Shown: in pieces, positions 1 through 8,162 of the stretch
How positions within the stretch are numbered: position 1 is the first letter of the stretch
Layout: the number at the start of each line of letters is the position of its first letter
Origin: Blautia faecicola
Lineage (GTDB): Bacteria > Bacillota > Clostridia > Lachnospirales > Lachnospiraceae
Direction: 5' to 3'
Length of the DNA: 64,000 bases
Assembly: GCF_004123145.1 (NCBI RefSeq)
Contig: NZ_SDKC01000001.1
Span: 2,127,501 to 2,191,500 of the forward strand
Made by a program: the position numbers and the translations under genes
Notes under the pieces: model-generated
What the model was told of the DNA's origin: nothing
Database searches by the model: none
What the model saw: only the letters and a program-made list of their open reading frames with translations

Positions 1-407
1 CCTGTGATCTGTGGAATCACACCGCTTGCTTTTGTCTGCTGCATGTAGATCTCACCGAAACCGTTCAGTGCATCGGTTGCTTCCTGCAGACGCATACCTG
101 CGCAATCGATCAGACCGATCACAGGTGCACCTGTCTTCATTGCGAAATCATACAGTCTTGCAATTTTCTTTGCATGCATCTCACCAACAGTTCCGTTCAG
201 TACGGTAGCATCCTGGCTGTATACATACACCAGACTGCCATCGATCACACCATATCCGGTGATAACACCATCTGACGGGGTTTCTTTTGCAGATAAGTTG
301 AAATCTGTACTTCTTGCAGTAATCTGTCCACCGATTTCAACAAAACTGTTTGCATCAAGCAAAGAGGCTATCCTTGTGCTTGCTGCGCTTTGTGCTGTAT
401 TGCTCAT
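1..407 (-). CDS. Acyl-CoA carboxylase/decarboxylase carboxyltransferase subunit (5' part only)
   Basis: Only the first ~135 codons are in the window; the gene runs off the low end. The translation starts MSNTAQSAASTRIASLLDAN and contains GVITGYGVIDGSLVYVYSQD and GLIDCAGMRLQEA, the N-terminal half of the biotin-dependent carboxyltransferase domain (PF01039, crotonase fold). Family members move a carboxyl group between biotin and an acyl-CoA (methylmalonyl-, glutaconyl- or propionyl-CoA) or oxaloacetate. The ATG at 407 has GGAGGG six bases upstream. Subunits such as the biotin carrier or a Na+-pumping beta subunit would lie outside the window, so the substrate and direction cannot be told. Family assignment is firm; the specific enzyme is not. 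Confidence 0.85.
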   Translation of the reverse strand, partial: MSNTAQSAASTRIASLLDANSFVEIGGQITARSTDFNLSAKETPSDGVITGYGVIDGSLVYVYSQDATVLNGTVGEMHAKKIARLYDFAMKTGAPVIGLIDCAGMRLQEATDALNGFGEIYMQQTKASGVIPQIT

Positions 408-466
408 ACTTCAGCCCTCCATTTTTATAAAAAATTTAAGTGAAAACAAAATTTCAGCCGATTATA

Positions 467-495
467 ATTCTACTATTTTTTGCTTTTTTTTTCAA
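467..495 (-). promoter_or_regulatory. Sigma-A-type promoter of the carboxyltransferase gene
   Basis: On the minus strand TTGAAA (490-495) is followed after 17 bases by TAGAAT (467-472). It lies ~60 bases upstream of the ATG at 407 in an A/T-rich leader. Both boxes deviate by one base from consensus. A TATAAT overlaps at 461-466 but lacks a -35 box at a suitable distance. Confidence 0.5.
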
Positions 496-525
496 TAACT
501 TTTTGACAAAAGCCTTCAGAAAAAC

Positions 526-1749
526 TTAATAAAGGTATAAATGTTTCGGAATTCCGTTTTCATAGATCACTTCTGTTTCGCCGTGAATCAGTGGTTTCAA
601 GTATTCCATCATCTTTTCTGTCACATCGTTTCCTGCTTCATTGATATAATCTGCCGGTACTTTTTTCTCCTGGTTCGACACCTCGCAGACCGGAACCGCA
701 GTGTAGCGCACCTGATACGGATGGCTGCTGATTCTTTCTACCGAAGCCATCAGCCCGCTTTTCCCCTGCAGGGCACAGCGGCAGGCGGTCATGCCAAGCA
801 TCTTTGACTCCTGGATGTCGGTCTTGCTTGCGATATGGGAGGCGCATCGCTGCATCAGATTCAGTTCAATGGATCTTACTTTGCAGCCGATTTCTCTTCG
901 CACGATATCTTCGAGCACTCTGGCGCTTCCCGCGATATAGCTGTGACCGAAATTGTCCACGGCTCCGCTCTGTACCTGCTCGGAGATATACACACCGTCT
1001 TTGTCTTTGATTCCCTCACTGATTGCCACCAGAACACTGTCCTGTTTCTCTAATTTTCCTTTTACATCTGCAAGAAAACTCTCCACTGAAAATGCCGGCT
1101 CACAAAGATAGATCAGGCTCGGACCTTCTGCTCCGTTATTTCTCGCAAGTGCGGAAGCTGCGGTCAGCCATCCGGCATTTCTTCCCATCACTTCCACGAT
1201 CGTGACTGCCTTGGTATCGTACACATGGCAGTCTCTTTCCAGCTCGGAAAATGTAGTTGCAATATATTTTGCTGCGGAGCCGAATCCCGGACAGTGATCA
1301 GTTCCCACCAGATCGTTGTCAATCGTCTTCGGTGCTCCCATGACATGAATATCTTCTATTTCGTGTTCTTTACAGTATGCCGCCAGTTTATCCACCGTAT
1401 CCATGGAATCGTTTCCACCTGCGTAAATAAAGTACGCAATTCCATGTTTGCGGAAAATCCGGATGATTTCCTGAAACTGACTGTCGTCTTCTTCCGGATT
1501 TTTCAGTTTTACCCTGCAGGATCCCAGTGCTGCTGCCGGTGTCTGGCAAAGGATCTCCAGTTCGTCCTCACCCGGTACTTTCTCACTCAGGTTGACAAAC
1601 CGTTCCTCCAGAACGCCTTTGATGCCGTTGACTGCACCATAGATCGTATCCACCTGATCGGATGCATACGCTTCCATGATCACTCCTGCGATCGTCGCAT
1701 TGATTGCTGATGTCGGTCCTCCGGACTGTGCTACCAAAAGATTTCTCAT
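526..1749 (-). CDS. pfp: Diphosphate-dependent 6-phosphofructokinase (PPi-PFK)
   Basis: 407 residues. It phosphorylates fructose 6-phosphate at C1 in cytoplasmic glycolysis. The N-terminus LLVAQSGGPTSAINA is the phosphoryl-donor loop. YAGGNDSMDTV replaces the GGDGS of ATP enzymes, and GAPKTIDNDLVGTDHCPGFG has Lys in PKTIDND where ATP enzymes have Gly; both features mark the pyrophosphate-using clade common in clostridia. EVMGRNAGWL is the sugar-phosphate motif. ATG at 1749 has AAGGAGG at optimal spacing. It stands alone, with a terminator between it and the upstream ABC genes. Donor specificity is inferred from motifs; reversible PPi use is the family norm. Confidence 0.9.
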   Translation of the reverse strand: MRNLLVAQSGGPTSAINATIAGVIMEAYASDQVDTIYGAVNGIKGVLEERFVNLSEKVPGEDELEILCQTPAAALGSCRVKLKNPEEDDSQFQEIIRIFRKHGIAYFIYAGGNDSMDTVDKLAAYCKEHEIEDIHVMGAPKTIDNDLVGTDHCPGFGSAAKYIATTFSELERDCHVYDTKAVTIVEVMGRNAGWLTAASALARNNGAEGPSLIYLCEPAFSVESFLADVKGKLEKQDSVLVAISEGIKDKDGVYISEQVQSGAVDNFGHSYIAGSARVLEDIVRREIGCKVRSIELNLMQRCASHIASKTDIQESKMLGMTACRCALQGKSGLMASVERISSHPYQVRYTAVPVCEVSNQEKKVPADYINEAGNDVTEKMMEYLKPLIHGETEVIYENGIPKHLYLY

Positions 1750-1773
1750 TGATTTCCTCCTTAAGATTGCATA

Positions 1774-1817
1774 AAGAAGGGGATGTTTTCTGCGTCATCG
1801 CAACATCCCCCTTTTTT
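1774..1817 (-). terminator. Terminator after the ABC exporter operon
   Basis: GGGGATGTT (1779-1787) and AACATCCCC (1802-1810) form a 9-bp stem with a 14-base loop. On the minus strand it is followed by TTCTTT and on the plus strand by CTTTTTT, so it could act both ways. It sits between the exporter stop codon at 1828 and the pfp start at 1749. Confidence 0.7.
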
Positions 1818-1827
1818 CTCTTGCCTG

Positions 1828-3666
1828 TCAGCTGACTTTCTCAAACTGACTATTATATAGATTAGCATAAAATCCGTTCATTGCCAAGAGGTCTTCATGA
1901 TTTCCTTGCTCAATAATATCTCCGTCCTTCATTACCAGGATCACATCTGCATCTTTGATCGTAGATAAGCGGTGTGCGATCACGAAACTGGTGCGGCCTT
2001 TCATCAGGTAATCCATCGCTTTCTGGATCCGTTCTTCTGTTCGGGTATCGACTGATGAAGTCGCCTCGTCAAGGATCAGCAGCCGGTTATCGGCAAGAAT
2101 CGCTCTTGCGATCGTCAGGAGCTGCTTTTGTCCCTGGGATACGTTGCTGGCTTCTTCATTTAACACGGTGTTGTATCCTTCCGGCAGTGTCTGGATAAAC
2201 CGGTGTGCATGCGCGGCTTTTGCCGCTGCGATCACTTCTTCGTCGGTCGCATCCAGTCTTCCATAACGGATATTTTCCATGATCGTACCGTTAAACAGCC
2301 AGGTATCCTGCAATACCATACCGAAACATTCTCTCAGATCTCTCCGGTTAAAGTCCCGGATATCGTGTCCGTCGATCAGGATTCTTCCGCTGTTGGCATC
2401 ATAGAAACGCATCAGCAGTTTCACCAGTGTGGTTTTTCCGGCACCGGTCGGACCGACGATCGCGATCTTTTGTCCCGGTTGCACCTGCTCGGAGAAATCT
2501 TTGATGATGATCTGATCCGGGCGGTAGCCGAAGCTTACGTGTTCAAATGTTACGCGACCTTCCACGCCGTTTTCCATTTTCACCGGATGCTCGGCGGTCT
2601 GTTCTTCCTCCTCTTCCTCAAGGAATTCAAAAACACGCTCGGAAGCTGCCGCTGCGGACTGCATCATATTTGTAACCTGCGCGATCTGCTGTACCGGCTG
2701 GGTAAAGTTTCGGATGTACTGGAAAAATGACTGGATGTCACCGACTTCGATGGCTCCTTTGATCGTCATGAAACCGCCGAGAAGTGCCACCATCACATAT
2801 CCGATATTTCCCACAAACTGCATGATCGGCATCATCATGCCAGAGAAAAACTGAGATTTCCAGCCGGATTCGTATAACTTTTTGTTCGTCTCCTCGAAAG
2901 TCGCCATCACAGCTTCTTCCTTATTAAATGCCTTTACAATATTTTGTCCGGCATAGACCTCTTCCACCTGACCGTTCACATCACCCAGATATTTCTGCTG
3001 CTGCTGGAAATACTTCTGGGACCGCTTCATCACCTTGCCGATAATGAACATCGAGCACGGCAGGATCAGCAGGGCACATAAAGTCATCCATACGTTGATA
3101 CTCAGCATCATGATAAATACACCGATCAGCGTTGTCACCGAAGTGATCAGCTGCGTGATACTCTGGTTCAGCCCCTGCTGCAGGGTATCCACATCGTTGG
3201 TGATTCTGGAGAGCACCTCTCCGTAAGTCCGGCTTTCGTAATACTTCATCGGCAGCCGGTTCATTTTCCCGGAAATGTCTTTTCGCAGGGAGTAGCTGAC
3301 ATCGTTGGAGATTCCCGTCATGATAAATCCCTGGATAAAGGAAAATGCCGCACTGCACAGATACAGTCCCAGTGTCCACAAAAGGATCCGTCCGATCTTG
3401 TCAAAATCGATCCCGCCGGTTCCGTTGACCTTAGCTACCAATCCGTTAAACAGTTCTGTCGTCGCTTTACCAAGAATCTTTGGTCCCACGATGTTAAATA
3501 CCGTACCGGCGATGGCAAAGATCATCATGCCGATCAGCCGGATCTTATATTTGCTCATATAACGCAGTAATTTTTTTACTGCTCCGGAGAAATCTTTTGC
3601 CTTTTCTCCGCTCATTCTTCCCCGTCCCATAGGTCCTCTAGAGGGGCGTCTGCTATTTTCACTCAT
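1828..3666 (-). CDS. ABC exporter half-transporter, canonical-site subunit
   Basis: 612 residues from the ATG at 3666, which has GGAGG upstream and overlaps the previous gene by 8 bases; a longer in-frame extension to 3822 is only the shadow of that gene. A Ser/Arg-rich start precedes a six-helix export domain (about residues 45-340), then an ATPase domain with Walker A IVGPTGAGKTT, a signature-like VSQGQKQ and Walker B LLILDEATSSVD with an intact catalytic Glu. Paired with the 720-residue subunit it should form a heterodimeric type IV exporter (BmrCD/LmrCD/TM287-288 type) for drugs or lipids in the cytoplasmic membrane. The upstream MarR gene suggests induction by the exported compound. Substrate unknown. 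Confidence 0.85.
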   Translation of the reverse strand: MSENSRRPSRGPMGRGRMSGEKAKDFSGAVKKLLRYMSKYKIRLIGMMIFAIAGTVFNIVGPKILGKATTELFNGLVAKVNGTGGIDFDKIGRILLWTLGLYLCSAAFSFIQGFIMTGISNDVSYSLRKDISGKMNRLPMKYYESRTYGEVLSRITNDVDTLQQGLNQSITQLITSVTTLIGVFIMMLSINVWMTLCALLILPCSMFIIGKVMKRSQKYFQQQQKYLGDVNGQVEEVYAGQNIVKAFNKEEAVMATFEETNKKLYESGWKSQFFSGMMMPIMQFVGNIGYVMVALLGGFMTIKGAIEVGDIQSFFQYIRNFTQPVQQIAQVTNMMQSAAAASERVFEFLEEEEEEQTAEHPVKMENGVEGRVTFEHVSFGYRPDQIIIKDFSEQVQPGQKIAIVGPTGAGKTTLVKLLMRFYDANSGRILIDGHDIRDFNRRDLRECFGMVLQDTWLFNGTIMENIRYGRLDATDEEVIAAAKAAHAHRFIQTLPEGYNTVLNEEASNVSQGQKQLLTIARAILADNRLLILDEATSSVDTRTEERIQKAMDYLMKGRTSFVIAHRLSTIKDADVILVMKDGDIIEQGNHEDLLAMNGFYANLYNSQFEKVS

Positions 3667-5821
3667 GATCCAGTTCCTCCTGTGACAGCTGTGACTGTGC
3701 AATCTGCCGATATACTTCGCAGGACTGCAGAAGTTCTCTATGTGTTCCCATACCGACAACCTTTCCTTCGTCCAGCACCAGGATACGGTCTGCATGCAGA
3801 ATCGTACTGATGCGCTGTGCAACGATCAGGGTTGTGGCTTCCTCGGTTTCTTCTTTCAATGCTTTTCGAAGAGCCGCGTCCGTCTTAAAATCCAGTGCGG
3901 AGAAGCTGTCATCAAAAATATAAATCTCCGGCTGTTTTGCAATTGCCCTTGCGATCGACAAACGCTGTTTCTGACCACCGGACACATTGCTTCCGCCCTG
4001 TGCGATCGGGCTTTCCATGCCTTCCTCTTTCTGTTCGATAAATTCTGTCGCCTGGGCAATGGCTGCTGCCTTCTCCAGTTCTTCTTTCGTCGCGTTCTCT
4101 CTTCCGTAGCGGAGGTTCGAGTCGATCGTTCCGGAAAACAGTACCCCTTTCTGCGGCACATAACCGATGCGATCCCGCAGATCTTTCAGTTCCATCCTGC
4201 GGATATCCACACCGTCCACCCGGATGCTTCCTTTTGTCACATCAAAGAAACGTGGAATCAGATTTACCAACGTACTCTTACCGCTTCCGGTACTTCCGAT
4301 AAAAGCAACCGTCTCACCTTTCTTCGCCTCGAAGGTAATATCAGAAAGGACTTCCTCTTCCGCTCCCGGATAGGCAAAACTTACATGGTCAAATACTACC
4401 GTTCCTTTTTCGCTTTCTTCCGGTTTTTCACTGATTTCCGGATCTTCGATGGAAAGCGGGGTATCCAGAACCTCCAGGATACGGTTGGCAGCCACACCGG
4501 CACGCGGCAGCATAATGGACATCATCGTGATCATCAAAAACGACATGATGATCTGCATCGCATACTGGATAAACGCCATCATATCACCCACCTGCATATT
4601 ACCGGTATCAATACTGTGTGCACCGGTGTAGATGATCAGTACACTGATTCCGTTCATGATCAGCATCATCAGAGGCATCATAAACGTCATTGTACGGTTG
4701 ACAAACAGGTTGGTCTTCGTCAGTCTCCGGTTCGCTTCTTCGAACCGCTCTTCCTCGTGTTTTTCCCGGCTGAACGCACGGATCACCGGAATACCGGTCA
4801 GGATCTCACGGCTGACCAGGTTCAGACGGTCGATCAGATCCTGCAGTTTTTTAAATTTCGGCATCGCAACCCAGAAAAGAACGGCTACCAGTATCAGGAT
4901 CGCTGCCACTGCGATTCCAAGGATCCAGGTCATGGATGCGTCTGTGTTCAGCACTTTCAGCACACCACCGATACCAAGGATCGGCGCGTATAAGACAATA
5001 CGGAACAACATGGTAAATACCATCTGTACCTGCTGGATATCGTTCGTACTTCTGGTGATCAGAGACGCGGTGGAAAAATTATCCATTTCTTTGCTCGAAA
5101 AAGATAATACTTTCCGGTACACTTTATTTCTCAGATCATGACCGAGTTTTGCCGCGATCCGACAGGAGAAGAAAGTCACACAGACAGAAGCGACCATGAT
5201 CAGTGCTGCCAGAAGCAGCATCTTGATGCCGGACCACAACACATACTGCATCTGGATCCGGTCCAGATCTTCGCCCATCTCCTGATACTCGTTTTTCAGA
5301 TACTGGATGGCTCCCTGTGTCACAATAGATTCCGGCATATCCTCCAGCTTTTCGGTCATCTGTTCCATCATCTGGCTTCTCGCTTCATCCGGAAGCTGTG
5401 CGATCGCATCCATCACATCCACCCCGTCCGGAAGCTGCATCTGCTGTGCCAGTGCCTCCTGCGTCTCAGGCTGCTGCAGGCTGGTCACTGCCAGCATTGC
5501 CTTTCCGAAGATCGTATTCAGAGAATCTCTTTCTTCATCTTTCAGTTTTTCGTGGGTATAAACACCGTCTTCCAGTATATAATATTCTTTGACTTCTTCC
5601 TGCTGATCACTGTCCATGAATAAAAACAGCTGATCCATGGATTCTTCCCGGATCTGATCCGGTACACTGTCCGGAATACCGCCCTGCTGTACACCGACAT
5701 TGATAATATCCGAAGTGTACGAAGGCAGTGCCAGATCACAGAATGCCTGCCCGAACAGCAGGGCGAAGATCAGCACGATATAACGATAGGAACCCTTCAG
5801 TTCCCGAAACATCCGTAACAT
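3659..5821 (-). CDS. ABC exporter half-transporter, degenerate-site subunit with large extracellular loop
   Basis: 720 residues, about 120 longer than usual half-transporters. The extra length is a hydrophilic acidic segment (about residues 35-190) between the first and second membrane helices, which would lie outside the cell, as in BmrD. The ATPase domain has Walker A FIGSTGSGKST, signature VSGGQKQR and Walker B IYIFDDSFSALD, where Asp replaces the catalytic Glu; this marks the non-hydrolysing site of heterodimeric exporters. The ATG at 5821 lies two bases after the MarR stop codon, and the gene overlaps its partner by 8 bases, so the three genes form one operon. Confidence 0.87.
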   Translation of the reverse strand: MLRMFRELKGSYRYIVLIFALLFGQAFCDLALPSYTSDIINVGVQQGGIPDSVPDQIREESMDQLFLFMDSDQQEEVKEYYILEDGVYTHEKLKDEERDSLNTIFGKAMLAVTSLQQPETQEALAQQMQLPDGVDVMDAIAQLPDEARSQMMEQMTEKLEDMPESIVTQGAIQYLKNEYQEMGEDLDRIQMQYVLWSGIKMLLLAALIMVASVCVTFFSCRIAAKLGHDLRNKVYRKVLSFSSKEMDNFSTASLITRSTNDIQQVQMVFTMLFRIVLYAPILGIGGVLKVLNTDASMTWILGIAVAAILILVAVLFWVAMPKFKKLQDLIDRLNLVSREILTGIPVIRAFSREKHEEERFEEANRRLTKTNLFVNRTMTFMMPLMMLIMNGISVLIIYTGAHSIDTGNMQVGDMMAFIQYAMQIIMSFLMITMMSIMLPRAGVAANRILEVLDTPLSIEDPEISEKPEESEKGTVVFDHVSFAYPGAEEEVLSDITFEAKKGETVAFIGSTGSGKSTLVNLIPRFFDVTKGSIRVDGVDIRRMELKDLRDRIGYVPQKGVLFSGTIDSNLRYGRENATKEELEKAAAIAQATEFIEQKEEGMESPIAQGGSNVSGGQKQRLSIARAIAKQPEIYIFDDSFSALDFKTDAALRKALKEETEEATTLIVAQRISTILHADRILVLDEGKVVGMGTHRELLQSCEVYRQIAQSQLSQEELDHE

Positions 5822-5823
5822 AC

Positions 5824-6297
5824 CTATTGTTCTCCTTCCCTAAAATAACCTTTGATTTCCATACTTCCAGGCATTTTTTCCAGATTTTCCTGCATCTGGA
5901 GAATCTGGTCTTTCAGATGATCCACCTCTTCCGGTGTCATCCCCTGCACCATCACTGCATTTACTTCTTTTCGTATTTTCTCCACTTCCCGGTGAAGCTC
6001 TCTGCCGTAATCCGTCAGATAAATTCTCTGGATCCGTTTATCCTTTTCATCTGCTACCCGACAGACCAGAGCTGATTTTTCCATCCGCTGTAAAGATACT
6101 GTCACCGTCGATGGTTTGATACACAGTTTACTGCAGATTTCTTTCTGGCTGAGTCCGTCCTGCTGATACAAGAGATTTAGCATCGGCATCTGTCCGGGGT
6201 GCAGATTCACATGAGAAAGCTGATGAAACGTCTTTGCCGCATACACATGAAGCAATTTCATCATCAGGAACTCTGCGGAATGCTCTTTTTCATTCAT
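5824..6297 (-). CDS. MarR-family transcriptional repressor of the ABC exporter operon
   Basis: 157 residues. A winged helix-turn-helix is seen around residues 45-115 (GLSQKEICSKLCIKPSTVTVSLQRMEKS is the recognition region, then a wing with ADEKDKRIQRIYLT). MarR proteins are dimeric repressors released by small molecules. It is the first gene of the MarR-ABC-ABC operon, and a 41-bp inverted repeat overlaps the -10 box just upstream, so it probably represses itself and the exporter. The inducer is not deducible. Translation couples closely to the next gene (two-base gap). Confidence 0.88.
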   Translation of the reverse strand: MNEKEHSAEFLMMKLLHVYAAKTFHQLSHVNLHPGQMPMLNLLYQQDGLSQKEICSKLCIKPSTVTVSLQRMEKSALVCRVADEKDKRIQRIYLTDYGRELHREVEKIRKEVNAVMVQGMTPEEVDHLKDQILQMQENLEKMPGSMEIKGYFREGEQ

Positions 6298-6315
6298 TCG
6301 TTCTCTCTTCCTTTC

Positions 6316-6356
6316 TTATTAGTTCGTTGACTAATATTTCGTCGACTAACTAATAA
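6316..6356 (-). promoter_or_regulatory. Operator for the MarR repressor
   Basis: TTATTAGTT (6316-6324) and AACTAATAA (6348-6356) are perfect 9-bp inverted arms. Between them the minus strand reads TTAGTCGACGAA and TTAGTCAACGAA as an imperfect direct repeat. The repeat covers the -10 box and the transcription start, as expected of an autorepressor site. Binding by the adjacent MarR protein is inferred from position. Confidence 0.65.
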
Positions 6357-6380
6357 TATCACTTATTTTATGTTATACAA
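6353..6380 (-). promoter_or_regulatory. Promoter of the marR-ABC operon
   Basis: TTGTAT (6375-6380), a 16-base spacer and TATTAT (6353-6358) on the minus strand, ~55 bases upstream of the marR ATG. The -10 box is shared with the left end of the operator palindrome. Confidence 0.5.
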
Positions 6381-6450
6381 GTGTTTTTATACTTTTTTCA
6401 TATTTTTTTATAATGATACCAGGGGATAAAGTACGGAATAATCCGGTATC

Positions 6451-6505
6451 AAAAAAAATCTCCCGAAACAGATCCACATACTTTGTTTCTCTGTTTCAGG
6501 AGATT
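6451..6505 (-). terminator. Terminator of the zinc-ribbon/YARHG gene
   Basis: AATCTCCTGAAACAGA and TCTGTTTCGGGAGATT on the minus strand form a 16-bp stem with one mismatch (6490-6505 and 6457-6472), followed by a run of T. It lies 20 bases after the stop codon at 6525. Confidence 0.85.
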
Positions 6506-6524
6506 CCTGTTTTTGACTTTTCTG

Positions 6525-7472
6525 TTACTGATTCAGATTGTGAGCCTTTTCATAGGCGGTGATCAGTTTCAGGTTCTCGATCTCGATCGAGTTCAGATAC
6601 GAATTGTCAAACTGATCTGCCGATACACTTGGTGTGTACCAGCTTTTCGATGCAAAATAGTCTGCCAGATCATCCGACTTGAAGATTCTGCCATGACGGG
6701 CATAAATTTCATTTCTCGCGATACGGATCTGCCACTCGGAGAGTCCGTTCAGATCTGCATTCGTCAGATATCTGGTACTGCTGTCCGGAATCACATAATC
6801 GCCGCTTCCGGTATCTGCTCCCGCGTCACTGGCTGCCGCTTCGTTCTGTTCCTGAACCACAACCTCCGGGGTTGGTTCCGGTGTCGCCTGCTGTGTCGGT
6901 GCCACCGTTGCTGCCTCCGCTTCCTGCGTTGGCACAACTTCCTGTGTCGGTTCCGGTGTCGCTGTAACTTCCGGTGCCACTGTTTCCGGTTCTTCGGCTG
7001 CTGCCTCCGCGGTCTCGTTATCATCTCTCTCCTGACTCTTCTGCATATCTTCTTTCATCTGCTCGTTCAGCTGAGAAACTTTTTTCGTATCACCGCCTCC
7101 GGCGCCAACCAGTTTTACCACACCAAATACGATCGCAACTACGAGAACTACAATGATTACGCCGAGAACGGCAAAGGTAATCTTTTCTTTTTTCTCTTCC
7201 CGCTCCCACTCTTCTTCGTAATCATCCTCATCGTCATCTTCCGAATCGGAATCCTCATCTACCCGATATCCATACCCCATACCGGCAGTCATACGGTTAT
7301 CGTATTCCGGTTCCGGATTTCTCTTTCTGATCTTGGGCGCTTCATCCTCCTGTTTTTTATAGACTTTTTCAGGCGCAGCTTCCTGCACCGGTTTTTCATC
7401 TACCGGATGACCACATGCCCCACAGAAACGATCTCCGTCATCCAGACGGTTTCCGCAATATTTACAAAACAT
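6525..7472 (-). CDS. Zinc-ribbon membrane protein with extracellular YARHG domain
   Basis: 315 residues from ATG 7472 (GGAGGAAACAG upstream); an in-frame extension to 7571 has no ribosome site. Order: N-terminal zinc ribbon (MFCKYCGNRLDDGDRFCGAC, two CxxC pairs), an acidic/charged cytoplasmic segment, one membrane helix (ITFAVLGVIIVVLVVAIVF, about residues 135-155), a long Thr/Pro/Glu-rich linker with TPEPT/VPTQE repeats, and a C-terminal YARHG domain (RNEIYARHGRIF, then W in SKSWY). YARHG domains are extracellular and probably bind cell-wall components; the role is not established. Layout implies a cytoplasmic zinc finger and an outside sensor joined by one helix. Confidence 0.8.
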   Translation of the reverse strand: MFCKYCGNRLDDGDRFCGACGHPVDEKPVQEAAPEKVYKKQEDEAPKIRKRNPEPEYDNRMTAGMGYGYRVDEDSDSEDDDEDDYEEEWEREEKKEKITFAVLGVIIVVLVVAIVFGVVKLVGAGGGDTKKVSQLNEQMKEDMQKSQERDDNETAEAAAEEPETVAPEVTATPEPTQEVVPTQEAEAATVAPTQQATPEPTPEVVVQEQNEAAASDAGADTGSGDYVIPDSSTRYLTNADLNGLSEWQIRIARNEIYARHGRIFKSDDLADYFASKSWYTPSVSADQFDNSYLNSIEIENLKLITAYEKAHNLNQ

Positions 7473-7586
7473 GCTGTTTCCTCCATTATCTGTGTTACTG
7501 TTTTCTCTTTTTACAGCGTTTCTTCGTATGGAAAAATTATATACCGAACTTTCCGAAAACACAACAGGCAAATGCTGTCTATCTTC

Positions 7587-8150
7587 TTACATTTTCCATA
7601 CATTTTCATTTGTGGTCGAGATTGCGACAGCACCGGCTTTCAGGGCTGCCACAATATCTTCCTTCTCGCTGATCAGACCGCCCGCAATCACCGGACAGCG
7701 CACGCTGTTTCGGATTTTTTCTATCACGCGCGGCATCAGTCCCGGAAGGATCTCGATCACATCGGGACGATAACCCGCAGTCTGTCTCTGGATGTTATCG
7801 TACGCCATCGAATCGATCACAAAAAAGCGAAGCACGGTAAACATTCCCAGTTCTTTTGCACACCTGACCAGTGCCGGTTTCGTTGTAATGATTCCGTCGG
7901 CACGGGTATAGGTTTTCAGGAACTCCACTGCCGCCTCTTTTCCACTCAACCCCTGGATCAGATCGATATGTACTACCGCAATTTTCCCTTTTTCCTTGAT
8001 CTTTTTTACGATCTCGCCGATGTTACATACCGTTCCATATAAGACAAATACCATTCCCACATCCATCTTCAGGCACTCTTCCAGGCCTTTTTCATCTTTC
8101 ACTGCCGCAATTACCGGGCAGTCTTCCAGTTCTTCTGTCATTTTTCTCAT
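7587..8150 (-). CDS. glpP: GlpP-family glycerol-3-phosphate-responsive antiterminator
   Basis: 187 residues, the usual length of GlpP (PF04309, TIM-barrel-like). Signature stretches are CPVIAAVKDEKGLEECL, HIDLIQGLSGKEAAVEFL, ADGIITTKP and PVIAGGLISEKEDI. In Bacillus, GlpP with glycerol 3-phosphate binds leader RNA of glpD/glpFK and prevents termination. No glycerol genes are nearby. It follows the D,D-carboxypeptidase by 12 bases and probably shares its transcript. It may act in trans on glp genes elsewhere, or be a GlpP-like RNA-binding protein with another target. Confidence 0.85.
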   Translation of the reverse strand: MRKMTEELEDCPVIAAVKDEKGLEECLKMDVGMVFVLYGTVCNIGEIVKKIKEKGKIAVVHIDLIQGLSGKEAAVEFLKTYTRADGIITTKPALVRCAKELGMFTVLRFFVIDSMAYDNIQRQTAGYRPDVIEILPGLMPRVIEKIRNSVRCPVIAGGLISEKEDIVAALKAGAVAISTTNENVWKM

Positions 8151-8162
8151 GTTTTCTTCCTC

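Noticed and set aside
3740-4993. A 417-codon plus-strand frame opposite the ABC exporter gene
   Set aside because: Cys/His/Arg-rich shadow with no start signal, antisense to a gene with full ABC motifs.
6316-6356. MarR operator as a fourth member of the GTTAG-N6-CTAAC set
   Set aside because: It contains TTAGT and CTAA words, but the arms are TTATTAGTT/AACTAATAA around 23 bases, a different spacing; it is explained by the adjacent marR gene.
6483-8042. A 519-codon plus-strand frame spanning the YARHG and glpP genes
   Set aside because: Antisense to two recognisable genes, crosses a terminator, and has the Phe/Cys/Arg-rich composition of a shadow frame.
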